A DNA stretch of 64,000 nt from Zarea fungicola (taxonomy: Eukaryota; Ascomycota; Sordariomycetes; Hypocreales; Cordycipitaceae). A program made the translations under genes and the position numbers. Below are positions 31,768 to 42,713 of the stretch, piece by piece (position 1 is the first letter of the stretch; each line of letters starts with the position of its first letter). The notes beneath the pieces were generated by a model. The model did not search any database, had not been told where the DNA came from, and was given only the letters and a program-made list of their open reading frames with translations. Location of the stretch: assembly GCA_900169235.1 (NCBI GenBank), contig FWCC01000364.1, positions 62,001 to 126,000 of the forward strand, read 5' to 3'.

Positions 31768-33342
31768 GTTGGCTGTTGTATTGGTTTATCCTGTATCGTA
31801 TTTTGAGATTTGAGTTGTTAAGTTTCCGTCAAGTTTTATGGGCATTTATGGGCATTTATAAACCGTTTCTTCTGAAGCATGTAGCAATGACACATCTTTG
31901 AGGTTGCCTGTCGTTAGCTTTGTCGTGTGCGGTTGAATGAAGTTCGTTGTGGTTGACTGCAGTCTTTGCTGTCTTTGCTATGGCATCCTTTGTCTGTGAC
32001 AATGACGAAGCCAATATTTGTAGAGTCTCAGCAGGCGCATGATACACTTGCCGTTTCGATTTCTAATAAAGCCAAATGCTGTGCGCTCATTTACTTGACC
32101 CTCTCAATGCCATTTTTGAAAGCCCATTATTGCTACGCGGGCTGCCTTTGACTATTTGTCCAAACTGCATTTCTTCCTGCTTGCGTTATCTCGGCGGTTT
32201 GGAGTCACCCAGCTTCCAAGACCATTGACAAAGCATTGTTTACTGTTTACAATGAACGAGGGAATGGGCAGTCTTCCGGGTCTCCTGATACACTGTGTAG
32301 TTGATGCAGGATGCATTCTCGAATCAGATAGGGTTTAAATTGGCATGGTTTGGATTCTTTGTCTCCATGTCGATCTTTTGGAGACTTTTGTTGGGTATTG
32401 AAGCAATATCCTAGTTTTAATCTGGCGTCGCTTGCGGCATATGCAAGATGTGAGATGCGAGATTGAGAATCTGGCAGCTAGGTTGACAAGCTAGGAGATG
32501 CGGCAAAAAGGGGCAAGTCTGATGTCACTCATTAGGGGCAAAGGTTTGACGTGTCAAGTCCAAAGGCTGCGAAGTACCGACAGTGAGGTCACTTGTACGG
32601 AACGAGCCAATCAGACAACGAATTACAGAAGGTACGCCGCCAACTCAATGAGTACATTAAGCTAGTTATTCCAGCATTGTCATTTAAAGGAGGCGTTAGT
32701 TTCCATCAATAGTTCTAAACTGATTTTTCTGCGTTTTAACAAGTGTATCTTGAAGTACATAACTTGACTGGCTTGGGAAACGTCGCCTATTTTTAAGACG
32801 AGCCAAAGGGGGGATTTAGCCCAGTGAAACGGTGAAAGGCGGGTGGCTGTTCTGGCTTCCAGTGGCTTTTTACAGGGCCGCTGTAGGGCTCTGACAAGCT
32901 CTTCTAGTTGGCTGAAGGCTTCTCTCCGCCTCCAATTCCACTAACCAGTTTTTGTAACGCCTGCTAAGGCATTGGAGCCCACTGGAGCCCACTGAAACCC
33001 CCCACTAAGAACCAAAAGAATCCACTAAAGATTATTAGGATATTCCCCTGAAGCTGATACCAAGGCTTAACATCGGCGAGGATACATGTCCTGTCAGACT
33101 AACTGTTTCTGTCGCGTGACTGCTGTTTATTAAACACTGATAATTACTCCTTATCTTCCGCTTCGAGCTCCTCTCTCCTCATCTCATCGTCAAATCTCTT
33201 GGCGACTTCATCGAATCCTCACCCCGCCAATGTGAGAATCAACAGTGGAATTTTTCTTTCTTTCGCTCCTTTTGTAATTGCTCTACTTTTCTTCTCTCTT
33301 GTCGCTTTTTTTCGCTTTGCTGCTGCTCATTACTTGCTCACA
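31768..33342. promoter_or_regulatory. Divergent promoter region of orphan and GH47 genes
   Basis: About 1.6 kb between the two start codons. It includes a twice-repeated 10-mer ATGGGCATTT (31838-31857) and a three-copy 10-mer array at 32971-33000. The last 200 bp before the GH47 start are CT-rich. No gene is supported. Confidence 0.45.
32971..33000. repeat. 10-bp tandem repeat (ACTGGAGCCC)
   Basis: Three head-to-tail 10-mers, attggagccc, actggagccc and actgaaaccc, about 340 bp upstream of the GH47 start codon. Confidence 0.75.
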
Positions 33343-35191
33343 ATGTTCCTTGCGCCCCGTCGATATGTCCGCTCCATCGTCGGTGGCTTACTAGTCTTTT
33401 GTATCTTCTACTATGTCCTCCATACCGTGCCGCAGACCAGCGAGGTCGGACACAATGGCAGCCTTGGCCACTTTATGAATACCGCCAAGCCCAGCACCCA
33501 GGTTATTTTTAAAAAGAGTAGCTTCGACTGGAGCGCCGTGAAGCACAAGTATCTGCCGCCAGACGACGTAACTCCGCTGCCAAAGGACAAGGCGCGACGC
33601 CTGCCAAGGGTCCAGCACAGGTTTGCTACCGAGTCCCAGAAAGCAGCCAAAGTCCGCGAGACGCGGAGAGCCGCGGTACGCAAGGTATTCCAAGAGGACT
33701 GGGCCAATTACAAGAAGTTTGCCTGGAAGATGGATGCCCTCAACCCCAAGTCCGGCACTGGAAAGAACCAGTTCTCGGGCTGGATGGCCACGCTAGTCGA
33801 TGCCCTCGACAGCCTCTGGATCATGGGGTTAAGGGAAGAATTCGAAGAGGCGCTTGCTGCTGTGGCTGAAATTGATTTCGGCATGTCCACTGACTACCGA
33901 GTTAATGTTTTTGAGACCACAATTCGCTACCTCGGTGGGTTTCTGGCCGCCTATGATCTTAGCAAGCGCGAAGTTCTGCTGCAGAAGGCCATTGAGCTTG
34001 GAGACATGCTTTACTCGGCCTTTGACACGGAATCCCATCTGCCGGTAGATTTCATGAATTTCCAGGCTGGAAAGGACGGTATCGGGCTTAGTTTGGAATC
34101 GTGGGTTGTTTCTGCCTCGCCTGGCACGCTGTCGCTCGAGATGACCAGACTGTCGCAGGTCACCGGAGACCCCAAGTACTACGACGTTGTCAACCGCCTC
34201 ATGCAGTTCTTTAGAGACCAGCAGAACTCCACCAATATTCCCGGACTCTGGCCGGTCTGGGTTTCACTTGCGAAAGGAGATGCCAAGAGCCGTGAGGACT
34301 TTACCATGGGTGGCAGCGCCGACTCCCTCTACGAATACCTACCCAAAATGCACGCCCTGCTCGGGGGTGGAAATCCCATGTATGCCGAGATGACAAAGGA
34401 CTTCGTTACCGCTGCGAAGAAGGAGCTTTTCTTCCGCCCCATGCTGCCGGGTGGCGAGGATATCCTCATTTCAGGAAACGCAAAGGCGCTTTCCCCAGGA
34501 AAAGCCGTGCTAGACCCGGAGAGTGAACATCTTACGTGCTTCATCGGTGGTGCCGTTGCTCTATCAGGGAAGCTTCTCGAGAAGCCTGAGGATGTCACAA
34601 TTGGAGCCAAGCTCGCTAAAGGATGCGCCTACGTCTATCACTCCTTTGCCAGCGGCGTGATGCCGGAGAGATACAACATGGTACCGTGCGAGCCCAGAAT
34701 CACAGACAAATGTCCATGGGACGAGAAGCGGTGGGAGGACGGTAAAAGGGCCCGACGGGAGTACAAGGATATTCTTCCCAAAGGATTCACCACGGCCAAG
34801 GATCCTCGGTACCTACTCCGACCCGAAGCAATCGAGAGCTTGTTTGTGCTCTATCGCATGACGGGCGAGGCAGAGTACCAGGAATCGGCATGGAAGATGT
34901 TTGAGTCAGTGGAGAAAAATTCACGCACAACCCATGGCCACGCCGCAATTCTGGACGTCGTCCAGATTTATGATGAGGATTCAAGACAGAAGATGCTTGA
35001 AGACTACATGGAGGTGAGCTCAAATGTCGCTGCTAATAACAAGGAATTACCTTACTGACAAGAGACAGAGTTTTTGGTTTGCCGAGACGCTCAAATATTA
35101 CTATCTCATATTTTCTCCACCTGATCTGATTGACCTTGACGAGTACGTTTTGAATACGGAGGCCCATCCGTTTAAGAGACCTGTTGTATAG
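33343..35191 (+). CDS. GH47 alpha-1,2-mannosidase, type II membrane form
   Basis: Two exons, 33343..35013 and 35069..35191, give about 597 aa. The phase-0 intron has GTGAGC and ACAG, joining 'EDYMEV'-side sequence to '[15 protein letters not shown]', the conserved GH47 C-terminal block ending '[13 protein letters not shown]'. The N-terminus carries a short cytosolic segment and one hydrophobic signal-anchor (about 10-30). Other family blocks: '[17 protein letters not shown]', '[16 protein letters not shown]', '[17 protein letters not shown]' and '[18 protein letters not shown]'. Known reaction: Ca2+-dependent, inverting trimming of alpha-1,2-mannose from N-glycans in the ER or Golgi. The frame is open upstream to 33199 but has no ATG there, so ATG 33343 is used. 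Confidence 0.93.
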
Positions 35192-35850
35192 AAGTGTTTT
35201 GAATAGAGTGCATGATGGGGAAAGGGTTTTTTACGGTACATTGGGAGAGCCATCAGTAGGTCCAGTCGAGCCATTACAAGTGAGCCTAGGAGCTCCACAA
35301 CATACATTTTCTACTAGCAATTCATGCCATAATTTGAAGTTTGAATTTAGAATTGTATTATTACTGTCGCGAAACCCCCAGGTTTGGTGGGTGGAGCAGG
35401 TCCACACAAGCTCGTTCGCAGGATTTATGAATAAGCTTAATCCCATACCTCCGTTCCCGGGTACAGCGGAATTTTACTTTGCATAGATCTCCAGCTTTGA
35501 AATCCATCTCTCTTACGCGCGGTGGTACTCTAATCTGAGATTTAATTACACATGCCATCAATTCGCGCGCCATTGCGCTTGTTTACAAGTCTGCGACGCC
35601 CCTTCGGTTCGTCGGGGACCTTGACACTGCAGCAACCAGAAAGATGTACTAATTGAATGCATGTGCAGCATCGCAATCCTCTTTTCCTTCGTTTTACGCG
35701 GCTTCGCATAGCTTCTCGGGCGCAACAAAGCGCGCCGATTGGGGTCATCCAGTTGCGATACGCTCATTCTCATCGAGCAGGTCGTTTGCCGTCGCCACTT
35801 CTGCAGCCCCCGTCCTAGGACGAACTGCTACTCCACAGGCCAACGACGCC
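35192..35850. other. Spacer with possible mitochondrial-presequence exon
   Basis: 659 bp between the GH47 stop and the first in-frame ATG of the DUF924 gene. The frame of the DUF924 exon stays open back to about 35653. A short exon 35552..35606 could be joined to it at 35669 in frame, adding an Arg/Ser-rich, acid-free leader. The donor GTTCGT is poor, so this is only possible. Confidence 0.35.
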
Positions 35851-36721
35851 ATGGCTCTCGACCAAGTGCTAACGCCAGAGTTTCTAAAATCGGTTCGCGA
35901 TTTCTGGTACGAGCATCTCCCTAGCGAGGATGACCTGATTATTCCAGGGAAGTCTGCGCATATGCGCTGGTATGCTGGTGGTCCCGAGTTTGACCAAGCG
36001 TGTCTGTGAGTAACCCTCTACCAGCTTTTGGGGCAACAGAAAACAAGAAGGAGAAGAAGAAGAAGAAAGAGGCATCGACCTAATGAGATTTTCAACTAGC
36101 GCTCGATTTGAGCCTGCTCTAGAGGCCATCAAGACATCTGGTATGCAATCAAGCGCGGAGCTCCTCCGTATTGTTCAACCCACGGAGCCATGTGACTGGC
36201 TGAGCCTAATCCTGCTGCTCGACCAGATTCCGCGCAACTGCTATCGAGGTGCGTCCGCTCACATTGCATTTACCCTTTTTGATCCTCTTGGGCTTGGCGT
36301 GGCACAGGCTGCTGCCGCCGCAGGCATCCCGGACACTGTACCACAGATTCGCTGGCAATTCGCGTTTCGAAAGTGGTTTGGCCTACCTTTTGAGCACTCT
36401 GAAGATTTGGCCATGCACGAGGAATGTCTTGCGCAGTGCGAGAGCATGGCGAAGGACGTTGAGACGCTCCTGGCAGAAAAGGAGGAAGATGTGGCGGGAA
36501 ACGATGTCTATCGACGCCGCGCATGGCGTGCGGTGCATAAAAACGAGCAAGGTGCTCGAGCTGTGGCAGCTGCGCAGATTGATTTTGCAAAGAGGCATGA
36601 GGTCATCATTAAGCGATTTGGGCGGTATCCGCACCGGAATGAGGCGCTGGGGAGAGAGTCCACGGCAGAGGAGAGGGAGTTTTTGGAGGCCGGGGGTGAC
36701 ACCTTTAGTCCAAGCAAATAG
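35851..36721 (+). CDS. DUF924 family protein
   Basis: Exons 35851..36005 and 36100..36721 give 258 aa from MALDQVL. The intron has GTGAGT, a CTAATG branch site and ACTAG. DUF924 blocks are clear: 'VRDFWYEHL' near the start, 'LSLILLLDQIPRNCYRG' in the middle, and C-terminal 'FGRYPHRNEALGRESTAEE' plus 'FLEAGGDTF'. The family is helical, TPR-like, widespread in bacteria and fungi, and biochemically undefined. The open frame upstream encodes 'AIRSFSSSRSFAVAT', and a possible leader exon starts at 35552, so the native product may be longer and mitochondrial. Without that extension the protein is the normal DUF924 size. Confidence 0.85.
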
Positions 36722-37302
36722 ATGCTTCTATGTAAAATTCCCTGCTGATTTTGGGGCAATTTTATTGCATACTTATCTGTGACACACAAGTTCGCACTCA
36801 TGCAGTGTTAATGATTCTCAATTGCTACATAGTGTGCTGTCTCACTAGCTCCGTCATCGCTTTGTCGTCGCCGCTTCCAGATGACTAGCAGTGTTGCGTT
36901 GGGCTCCAAAGCTATTGAGAAAAATTACAAACAAATCAAGAAATGAAATGAAAACAACAATCTGCAAAGCTCACTGACATTACGCGGTCTGAGTCGCGGC
37001 CCCCCTGCCAATACAGGCAGCTTCCTAAAAGACTAATCCGTGAAGCGTACCCGGTTCAAAAGAACCTCTTCGGGTCGTGGTGCCATTCCGTTTTCAGCTG
37101 CGCGTCGTCACACTGCCGAGCTCTGCTTCACTCATACCAGGAACTGAGGGGTATACCTCAGTTTTAAATACCTTCTCTTCTATTAACTATAGCTTCTCCT
37201 AATTTTTCTACGCCCGAATCCATCGCAATCGTCCGCCACCGTAAAACCGGTACCCGCTGCTGAGTTCTCTAGCTGCCTACGTACAAACCCCGTGCTGAAG
37301 CC
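36722..37302. other. Promoter region of the S33 hydrolase gene
   Basis: 581 bp tandem spacer. TATA-like AT stretches lie near 37150-37205. No other feature is recognised. Confidence 0.4.
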
Positions 37303-39093
37303 ATGGAGGACGAACGAGCTCCGTTGCTACCAGGCAATGCTGAGGAAGCGGCCACGGCCGTCAGTCAGCCGCCAATCTGGAGGCGAAAGCGCGCCGTCCT
37401 TTGGACGCTTATCCTCGTCATCGCAGGTGCCATTGCCGCCGTAGTCCTTTACATCCTACTCCGTCCCGGCAGTAGGAATGGCGAGGTCAAGTACCCCGGC
37501 GAGTCCATCACCTGGGCGCCATGCGGCGAGGTCGCCGGTAAGCCCGTCGAGTGCAGCAGCCTCGACGTGCCCATGGACCAGTTCGATGCCGCCCGCTCTG
37601 GCAACAAGACTTTTAGCATCCCCCTCATCCGTCGCCGCGGCGGCACCAACGCGACGACCAACATCCTCCTCAACCCCGGCGGGCCGGGTGGGAGCGGCAT
37701 CGATTTCATGCACCGCAAGGGCGGTGCTGTCCACACCATTGTTGGCGAGGACGACTTCCACCTGATTTCGTTCGACCCGCGTGGCATCGTAGGCTCGCGA
37801 CCCCTCGCGCAGTGCTTCTCGGACAACAACCGCCGGGTAGAGCTGACGCCAGAGTACACGGAGGATCCAGAGCAGGATGCCAAGCTTTGGACCGAGACGG
37901 GCAATTTGATGCGCGCGTGCGCGGACAATATGGGCGAGCACGGCGCGCACGTAAATACCCCGCAGACGGCCGCCGACATGAACAGCATCCTCGACGCCGT
38001 CGGGCAGAAGAACCTCTACTACTGGGGCTTCAGCTACGGCACCGTCCTGGGACAAACGTACGCCACCCTGTTCCCCAACCGCTCGGAGCGCGTCATCGTG
38101 GACGGCGTAGTGGATGACTTTCTGTGGTACGACGAGCTGCTGCTCGAGACGGACTTTGACGACACGGACAATGACCTGGCCGGCTTCTTCGCCGAGTGCG
38201 TCAAGGCTGGCGAGAAATGCCCGCTGCACTTTGTCGCCGACAAGAAGAAGGACTTGCAGCGCAACGTGACGAGCTTCATCGACAGCCTCGAGGACAACCC
38301 CGTCCCCGTCTACCTGAACAGCAGCTTCTTCGGCACCATCAAGCACACGACCATCCAGTCGGCCTTGTTTGGCGCCATGTACAAGCCGGCGACTTGGTAC
38401 ACGCTCGCGGACAACATTGCCCAGCTGATGCAGGGTAACGGCACCGCCGCGCTCATCGCCTACGGCGGTCTCGGCGGCAACGTCAGCGACGCGAACGCCG
38501 GCATGGAGGAGTCTGGCAGCTTTGTCGAGTTCAACGATGCACCTGCCGGCCCGGGCCGCTGGCCCGCCGACAAGAAGTCGGTGCTGGACATTGTGCTGCC
38601 CTATATCCGGAAGCACATGCCGTGGGCCGCGGGCAACACGTGGCACTACATGGCGCGCGCGCAGTGGGCGATTCCCAAGGCGCACGACTTCAAGGCCGCG
38701 CGGCGCAACGTGACGACGCTGCACCCGCTGCTGGTGCTGTCGACGACATATGACCCCATCTGCCCGCTCGTTAACGCCAAGGTGGCACGGAGCGCGTTTG
38801 TGGGCGCGAAGCTGGTCGAGGTGCAAGGATATGGACACTGCTCGCTGGCGATGCCGTCGCCATGCAACGCCAAGATTGTGCGGGCGTTCTTCAAGGATGG
38901 GGGCATGCCGGAAGAGGATCACACGAAGTGTCCCACCGAGGGCCCGTACTTTGTAAACCCAGAGGATGAGAAGAAGGGCAAGGATGGTGAGGGCAAGATT
39001 AGTACCCTGGGTATGAACGAGGATGAGAAGCTGATGGCAGCACTCTGGGAGATGACGGATGCCATTGAGCCTCGACGCAAGTCTCTCTTTTAG
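37303..39093 (+). CDS. Membrane-anchored tripeptidyl-peptidase-like serine hydrolase (S33, TAP-like)
   Basis: Single exon, 596 aa. The short cytosolic N-terminus MEDERAPLLPG is followed by a basic stretch and one signal-anchor helix (about 32-52), so the enzyme domain faces the lumen or outside. The catalytic triad is visible: Ser244 in 'WGFSYGTVLGQ', Asp484 in 'TTYDPICPL' and His512 in 'GYGHCSL'. The oxyanion region is 'LLNPGGPGGSGIDF', as in Streptomyces tripeptidyl aminopeptidases. C-terminal TAP-like domain follows. Many N-glycosylation sequons support a secretory-pathway location. 'ERAPLL' fits the acidic dileucine signal used for AP-3 sorting to the vacuole. Likely role: removal of short peptides in vacuole or endosome; substrate specificity unknown. 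Confidence 0.88.
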   Translation: MEDERAPLLPGNAEEAATAVSQPPIWRRKRAVLWTLILVIAGAIAAVVLYILLRPGSRNGEVKYPGESITWAPCGEVAGKPVECSSLDVPMDQFDAARSGNKTFSIPLIRRRGGTNATTNILLNPGGPGGSGIDFMHRKGGAVHTIVGEDDFHLISFDPRGIVGSRPLAQCFSDNNRRVELTPEYTEDPEQDAKLWTETGNLMRACADNMGEHGAHVNTPQTAADMNSILDAVGQKNLYYWGFSYGTVLGQTYATLFPNRSERVIVDGVVDDFLWYDELLLETDFDDTDNDLAGFFAECVKAGEKCPLHFVADKKKDLQRNVTSFIDSLEDNPVPVYLNSSFFGTIKHTTIQSALFGAMYKPATWYTLADNIAQLMQGNGTAALIAYGGLGGNVSDANAGMEESGSFVEFNDAPAGPGRWPADKKSVLDIVLPYIRKHMPWAAGNTWHYMARAQWAIPKAHDFKAARRNVTTLHPLLVLSTTYDPICPLVNAKVARSAFVGAKLVEVQGYGHCSLAMPSPCNAKIVRAFFKDGGMPEEDHTKCPTEGPYFVNPEDEKKGKDGEGKISTLGMNEDEKLMAALWEMTDAIEPRRKSLF

Positions 39094-40950
39094 CTGGTGT
39101 TTTGTAATTGAAAATAATTTCTGTAATTACCGAGAGCCGCTAGTTTAATAGTTTGGATATATTTGTCACATATGTGCAGCACTTGTGAAAGTGCAACTTG
39201 GAAAGGCCTCCAACTTGGGCGAAACAAGTTAGTCAAGCCTTGTGTGCATGCATTTTTCTTCAACCCAAGTTTCTCATTCTTTTCCACTTGAGCAATGGCG
39301 GATCAGACGTTCCAAGGCTAGACCCAGGGAAGCTGCCTGCCCGAATGCATGACATCCGACCTGCTAGGGCAGCCCGGCAAGGGTTATGGTCTGCTACCCG
39401 GTACGCCATCACCCGGTTCGTCAATCACAGCAACACGGCATACTCCGTGAAGTATCTGTCGTAACTAACCAGATTGGCTAGATGTGGGTGAAATCTCCTA
39501 CAAATCGAGGGATATTAACCGCAACAATGCAGGATCATCGCGCTGATGCCGATGGTGGCGCAACAAGCGAAAGATGGCTGATCACTGGCTGCGCTGTAAG
39601 TTATTATTTTCATGACAACCTCTGGCAAATTCTTCCCTCTCGATCTCTCTTTCATTATGCTTCAAATTTGTGTCCCCAAAATTGTGCATTTATTGACATT
39701 TATGCAATTAGATCAAGCTCTTCGTTTCCGAATACGCGTATCGCAGAGGAGCCTCCCTTAGCCAATGACGCGATCGGAATTACATCAGAAAAACACGAAT
39801 GCGGTTCTGCAGACGCCACATGCAGCACACAGCAGCAAGGGGGGGTAGCCTGCAGGAAACAAAAAGTCGGCGTAATTTTGAGGGAAAAGGAGCAACCCCA
39901 TAGGCTCCGGAGAGACTGAGATGCCCGGCCGAGTGGCCCGTGGGCCGTCAGGGGAATCCCTTGGGTCATTTTGGAGCTAAAAGTCCGGAGGTGGTGGGTC
40001 CGGCCGGACCATGCTATTTAATTTATCTGCAGAGAAGGTGGCGGACGAAGAAAAAGAACACGCGTATTGAAAACCAGATGCTGAGCTGCGCTGTCTTGTC
40101 CTGCCGTCGCCTCGAGACCAGTACTATGCAAACGTGATCGCCCGGCGTTAATGGAAGATGCATTTAGCTGACAATGTACACAAGAATAACTTGGATCTAG
40201 ATATTCTTTATCTGTCCTGGACACATGGACAAAGTGGCAATATATGTAGCCAAGTTGCCCTATGGGCCAGTGACATGGCGCCAGCTCGTCAGCCACCAAC
40301 CGAATAGTCGGATGTTGAAAGAGCCGCTCGCCCAACTTGAGAAGGGTGTCCTATCCCCGCATTCCCGATGTGTGGCCACCACTCTCATGTTCGGACGGAG
40401 ATCAATTCTGAAAATAAAATAATGGTGTGGCAGCCTTGGCATATGTGGCTTGTTGCGCCGCATCTGCGGCTCTCGTATTCGTAAACCAGGAACGAACCTC
40501 CAATGCCGGTGTTGCAGAGAATTTGTACGGAATCGTAACGGCCCTTTTTCTTGGGAGAAAAGCGCGACAAGGCGGGAGAGTTTTTGGCATCATGGAGGAG
40601 CAAAATAGTGTCAAAGAAGCAAGCTAGCTATTTAGATGGAGGACATTTGTCTCCAGTTTTCGTCACAGAACCCCCGAAATCCACAGTGTCACTAGCAAAG
40701 GAATAGTTCCCGTCTTGTCTCTCCGCTTCTTAGACCCTCCCCTCCATCTTCAAACAGCAAGCAAGCTCTTCTGTTTTGTGTTTTCAGACGCAAACTCAAT
40801 TTCCACTTTTAGCTCACGTTGGCCTGGATTATCCCCTCCATCCTCCATCCGACACCCCTACGTCTTCACGTCTCCGTCTCCCTTCCTGGTTCAACCCTTT
40901 TTGTTGTCTTCCAACTTCCAACCGCCAACCACCATCAGCATCTCTCTCCT
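39094..40950. other. Gene-free region with a 14-bp palindrome
   Basis: About 1.86 kb. It contains a perfect 14-bp palindrome at 39997-40010 and CT-rich sequence at 40715-40950, the presumed promoter of the membrane-protein gene. The 145-codon frame at 39482 has no features and was not accepted. Confidence 0.45.
39997..40010. repeat. Perfect palindrome GGTCCGGCCGGACC
   Basis: A 14-bp perfect inverted repeat with CGGCCG at its centre. It could bind a dimeric Zn2Cys6 factor, which often recognises inverted CGG triplets. It is about 940 bp upstream of the nearest plus-strand start codon, so a regulatory role is speculative. Confidence 0.6.
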
Positions 40951-41821
40951 ATGCCTGCAACAATGGTGAACACTCGAGCATCCTCCTCGCGCGCCGGCAG
41001 TGCCGCCCCTGAAACCCCCACCTCGTCCGCAACACCTTCCAAGCGCACAAACGGCCACTCCAACGGCCATGTCTCCCACCCCAAGACCCCGTCCGCATGG
41101 TCGCACAGTCCCGATGCGCCCACGCTCCTCTGGCTGACCGTCTCCCTGCCCCTCGTCATCTGGGACACCATCTACGTGCTCGGCCGCCCGCACACCATGG
41201 AGAACGGCTGGCTGCACTGGCCCCTTTGGGCACCCTACAAGCTCTACGGCGAGGTCGACCACGTCTACGGCTGGAAGGCATTTCACGCCAAGAGCGGCTT
41301 CACCTCGGCCCAGGGCGCGCTCAATGCCGTCGAGACGGTCATGTACTTCTTCTACGTCTGGGCGATTCTGTCAAAGGCCGTCAATGTCGCCGGCGGGAAG
41401 AAGGCGATTACGGGACGTTGCGGCGCGCAGGCTGTCTTGATTGGCTTTAGCGCGGCTGTCATGACGCTCTCCAAGACTGTTCTCTACTGTATGCTTTTTT
41501 TTCGCCCTGATCTATTACATCAAATAACACGCTGACTTGCCTCTCTTTAGGGTTGAATGAATACTATAGCGGCTTTGACAACATTGGCCACAACGACATT
41601 ATCAGCCTCATCTTTCTCTGGATCATTCCCAAGTACGTTTTTCCTAGTATTACAGTTTTCTTAAACCTAGTGGAAACTCGCGAGCGCAAACATATACTAA
41701 CAACGGTTTCCTCGTTTATAGCGGCGCGTGGCTCGTCGGTTCAACCTGGATGATCTACTCCCTCGGCGCCGACATCCTGCAGGGCATCGAGACCGCTTCT
41801 GTTCCCAGCAAGGATGAATAA
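40951..41821 (+). CDS. Multi-pass membrane protein, EXPERA-like
   Basis: Three exons, 40951..41488, 41551..41632 and 41722..41821, give about 239 aa. Introns have GTATGC and GTACGT donors and TTTAG/TATAG acceptors; junctions restore 'LYWLNEYYSGF' and 'IIPNGAWLVGS'. After a Ser/Thr-rich cytosolic N-terminus, hydrophobic helices lie at about 57-77, 125-145, 155-175, 190-208 and 212-230. 'WDTIYVLGRPHTMENG' and 'YGEVDHVYGW' recall the Asp/Trp-rich pattern of EXPERA proteins (EBP, TMEM97, TM6SF), and the family is well conserved in Pezizomycotina to my memory, sometimes mislabelled as a transcription factor. Function unknown; a sterol or lipid link is inference. ATG 40963 (acaATGg) is an alternative start. 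Confidence 0.75.
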
Positions 41822-42713
41822 GGCAGCTCTCCCTCCGTGATCAACCACATATACTCCATTTTTAAAACGCAATATACCACTGCCTTGACCCTGTATAATA
41901 TGCGACAAGAAACCGCAAGCAAAAGCTGCTTGACGAGAAGTAAAACCATGGAAACTGGGATTGGGACCTTGGGAACGGAAAGGAAGTGCATGACTTGAAC
42001 GTCTTTTTTGTGTGACTTGTGTGTATTTGTTTCGTGCGATTTGTTTTCTATCGGGGTTTGGCCGGCTTGTGTTTTGAGACCCAATCCTTCATTACATCGT
42101 ATATATACAGCCTTGATAGATTGAATGTGACTTGAAATCGCGTTGTTTAATGCGGCTATTGGAAAGCAGACTTCTTCGCTTACGCATAATCTTGTTCACA
42201 GTAGAAAGCTCATTAAGTAGGAAAACAAACACAATTTTCGTATGGGAGTAAAAATGACTATGTTTCTGAAGAGAAAAAAAAAGAAAGAGTGGTATCATCG
42301 AACAAATTATCCTGCTTAAATCAAAAGCACCAAAGGACTTTGTTTTGGTATCATTCCATGCAAGGCAGATGAGAAACCATTTCCATCCCTGCCCCCAAAA
42401 GTGAAAAAAGAAAAAGACCAAAGAAATATTGCATGACCATGCATGTAGAATCTGGAAGTTTGAATGTAATGGAAAAGACAATAAAAAGAAAAACAAATAC
42501 AAAAACTGTGGTGGTAACAAGTCTCGCCGGATATTGGTTCGCCTCGGGCTTGGGGCATTGGCAGCTCGGCTGCGGAAAGGAAGTACTTTTCCAAATACTC
42601 AGTTTTCGTGTACGCATATGTGAAGTAGCAGAGAGAAAGGAGTGTGTGTTTTTGTGCGCATGCGTGAGCAAGATAAAAGGCTGCTCAGCTCAATCAACAT
42701 CCTCATATTTCGC
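41822..42713. other. Convergent 3' region
   Basis: 892 bp between the stops of the membrane-protein and DUF8004-like genes. AT-rich with poly(A)-like runs (42270-42290, 42400-42430). It probably holds both 3' UTRs. The plus frame crossing 42433-43434 is a shadow of the minus-strand gene. Confidence 0.5.

Noticed and set aside
37456..38922. 488-codon open frame on the minus strand
   Set aside because: It lies wholly antisense to the S33 hydrolase. The GC-rich codon bias of that gene removes stop codons from the opposite strand; the reading has Val/Arg/Gly-rich, non-domain composition.
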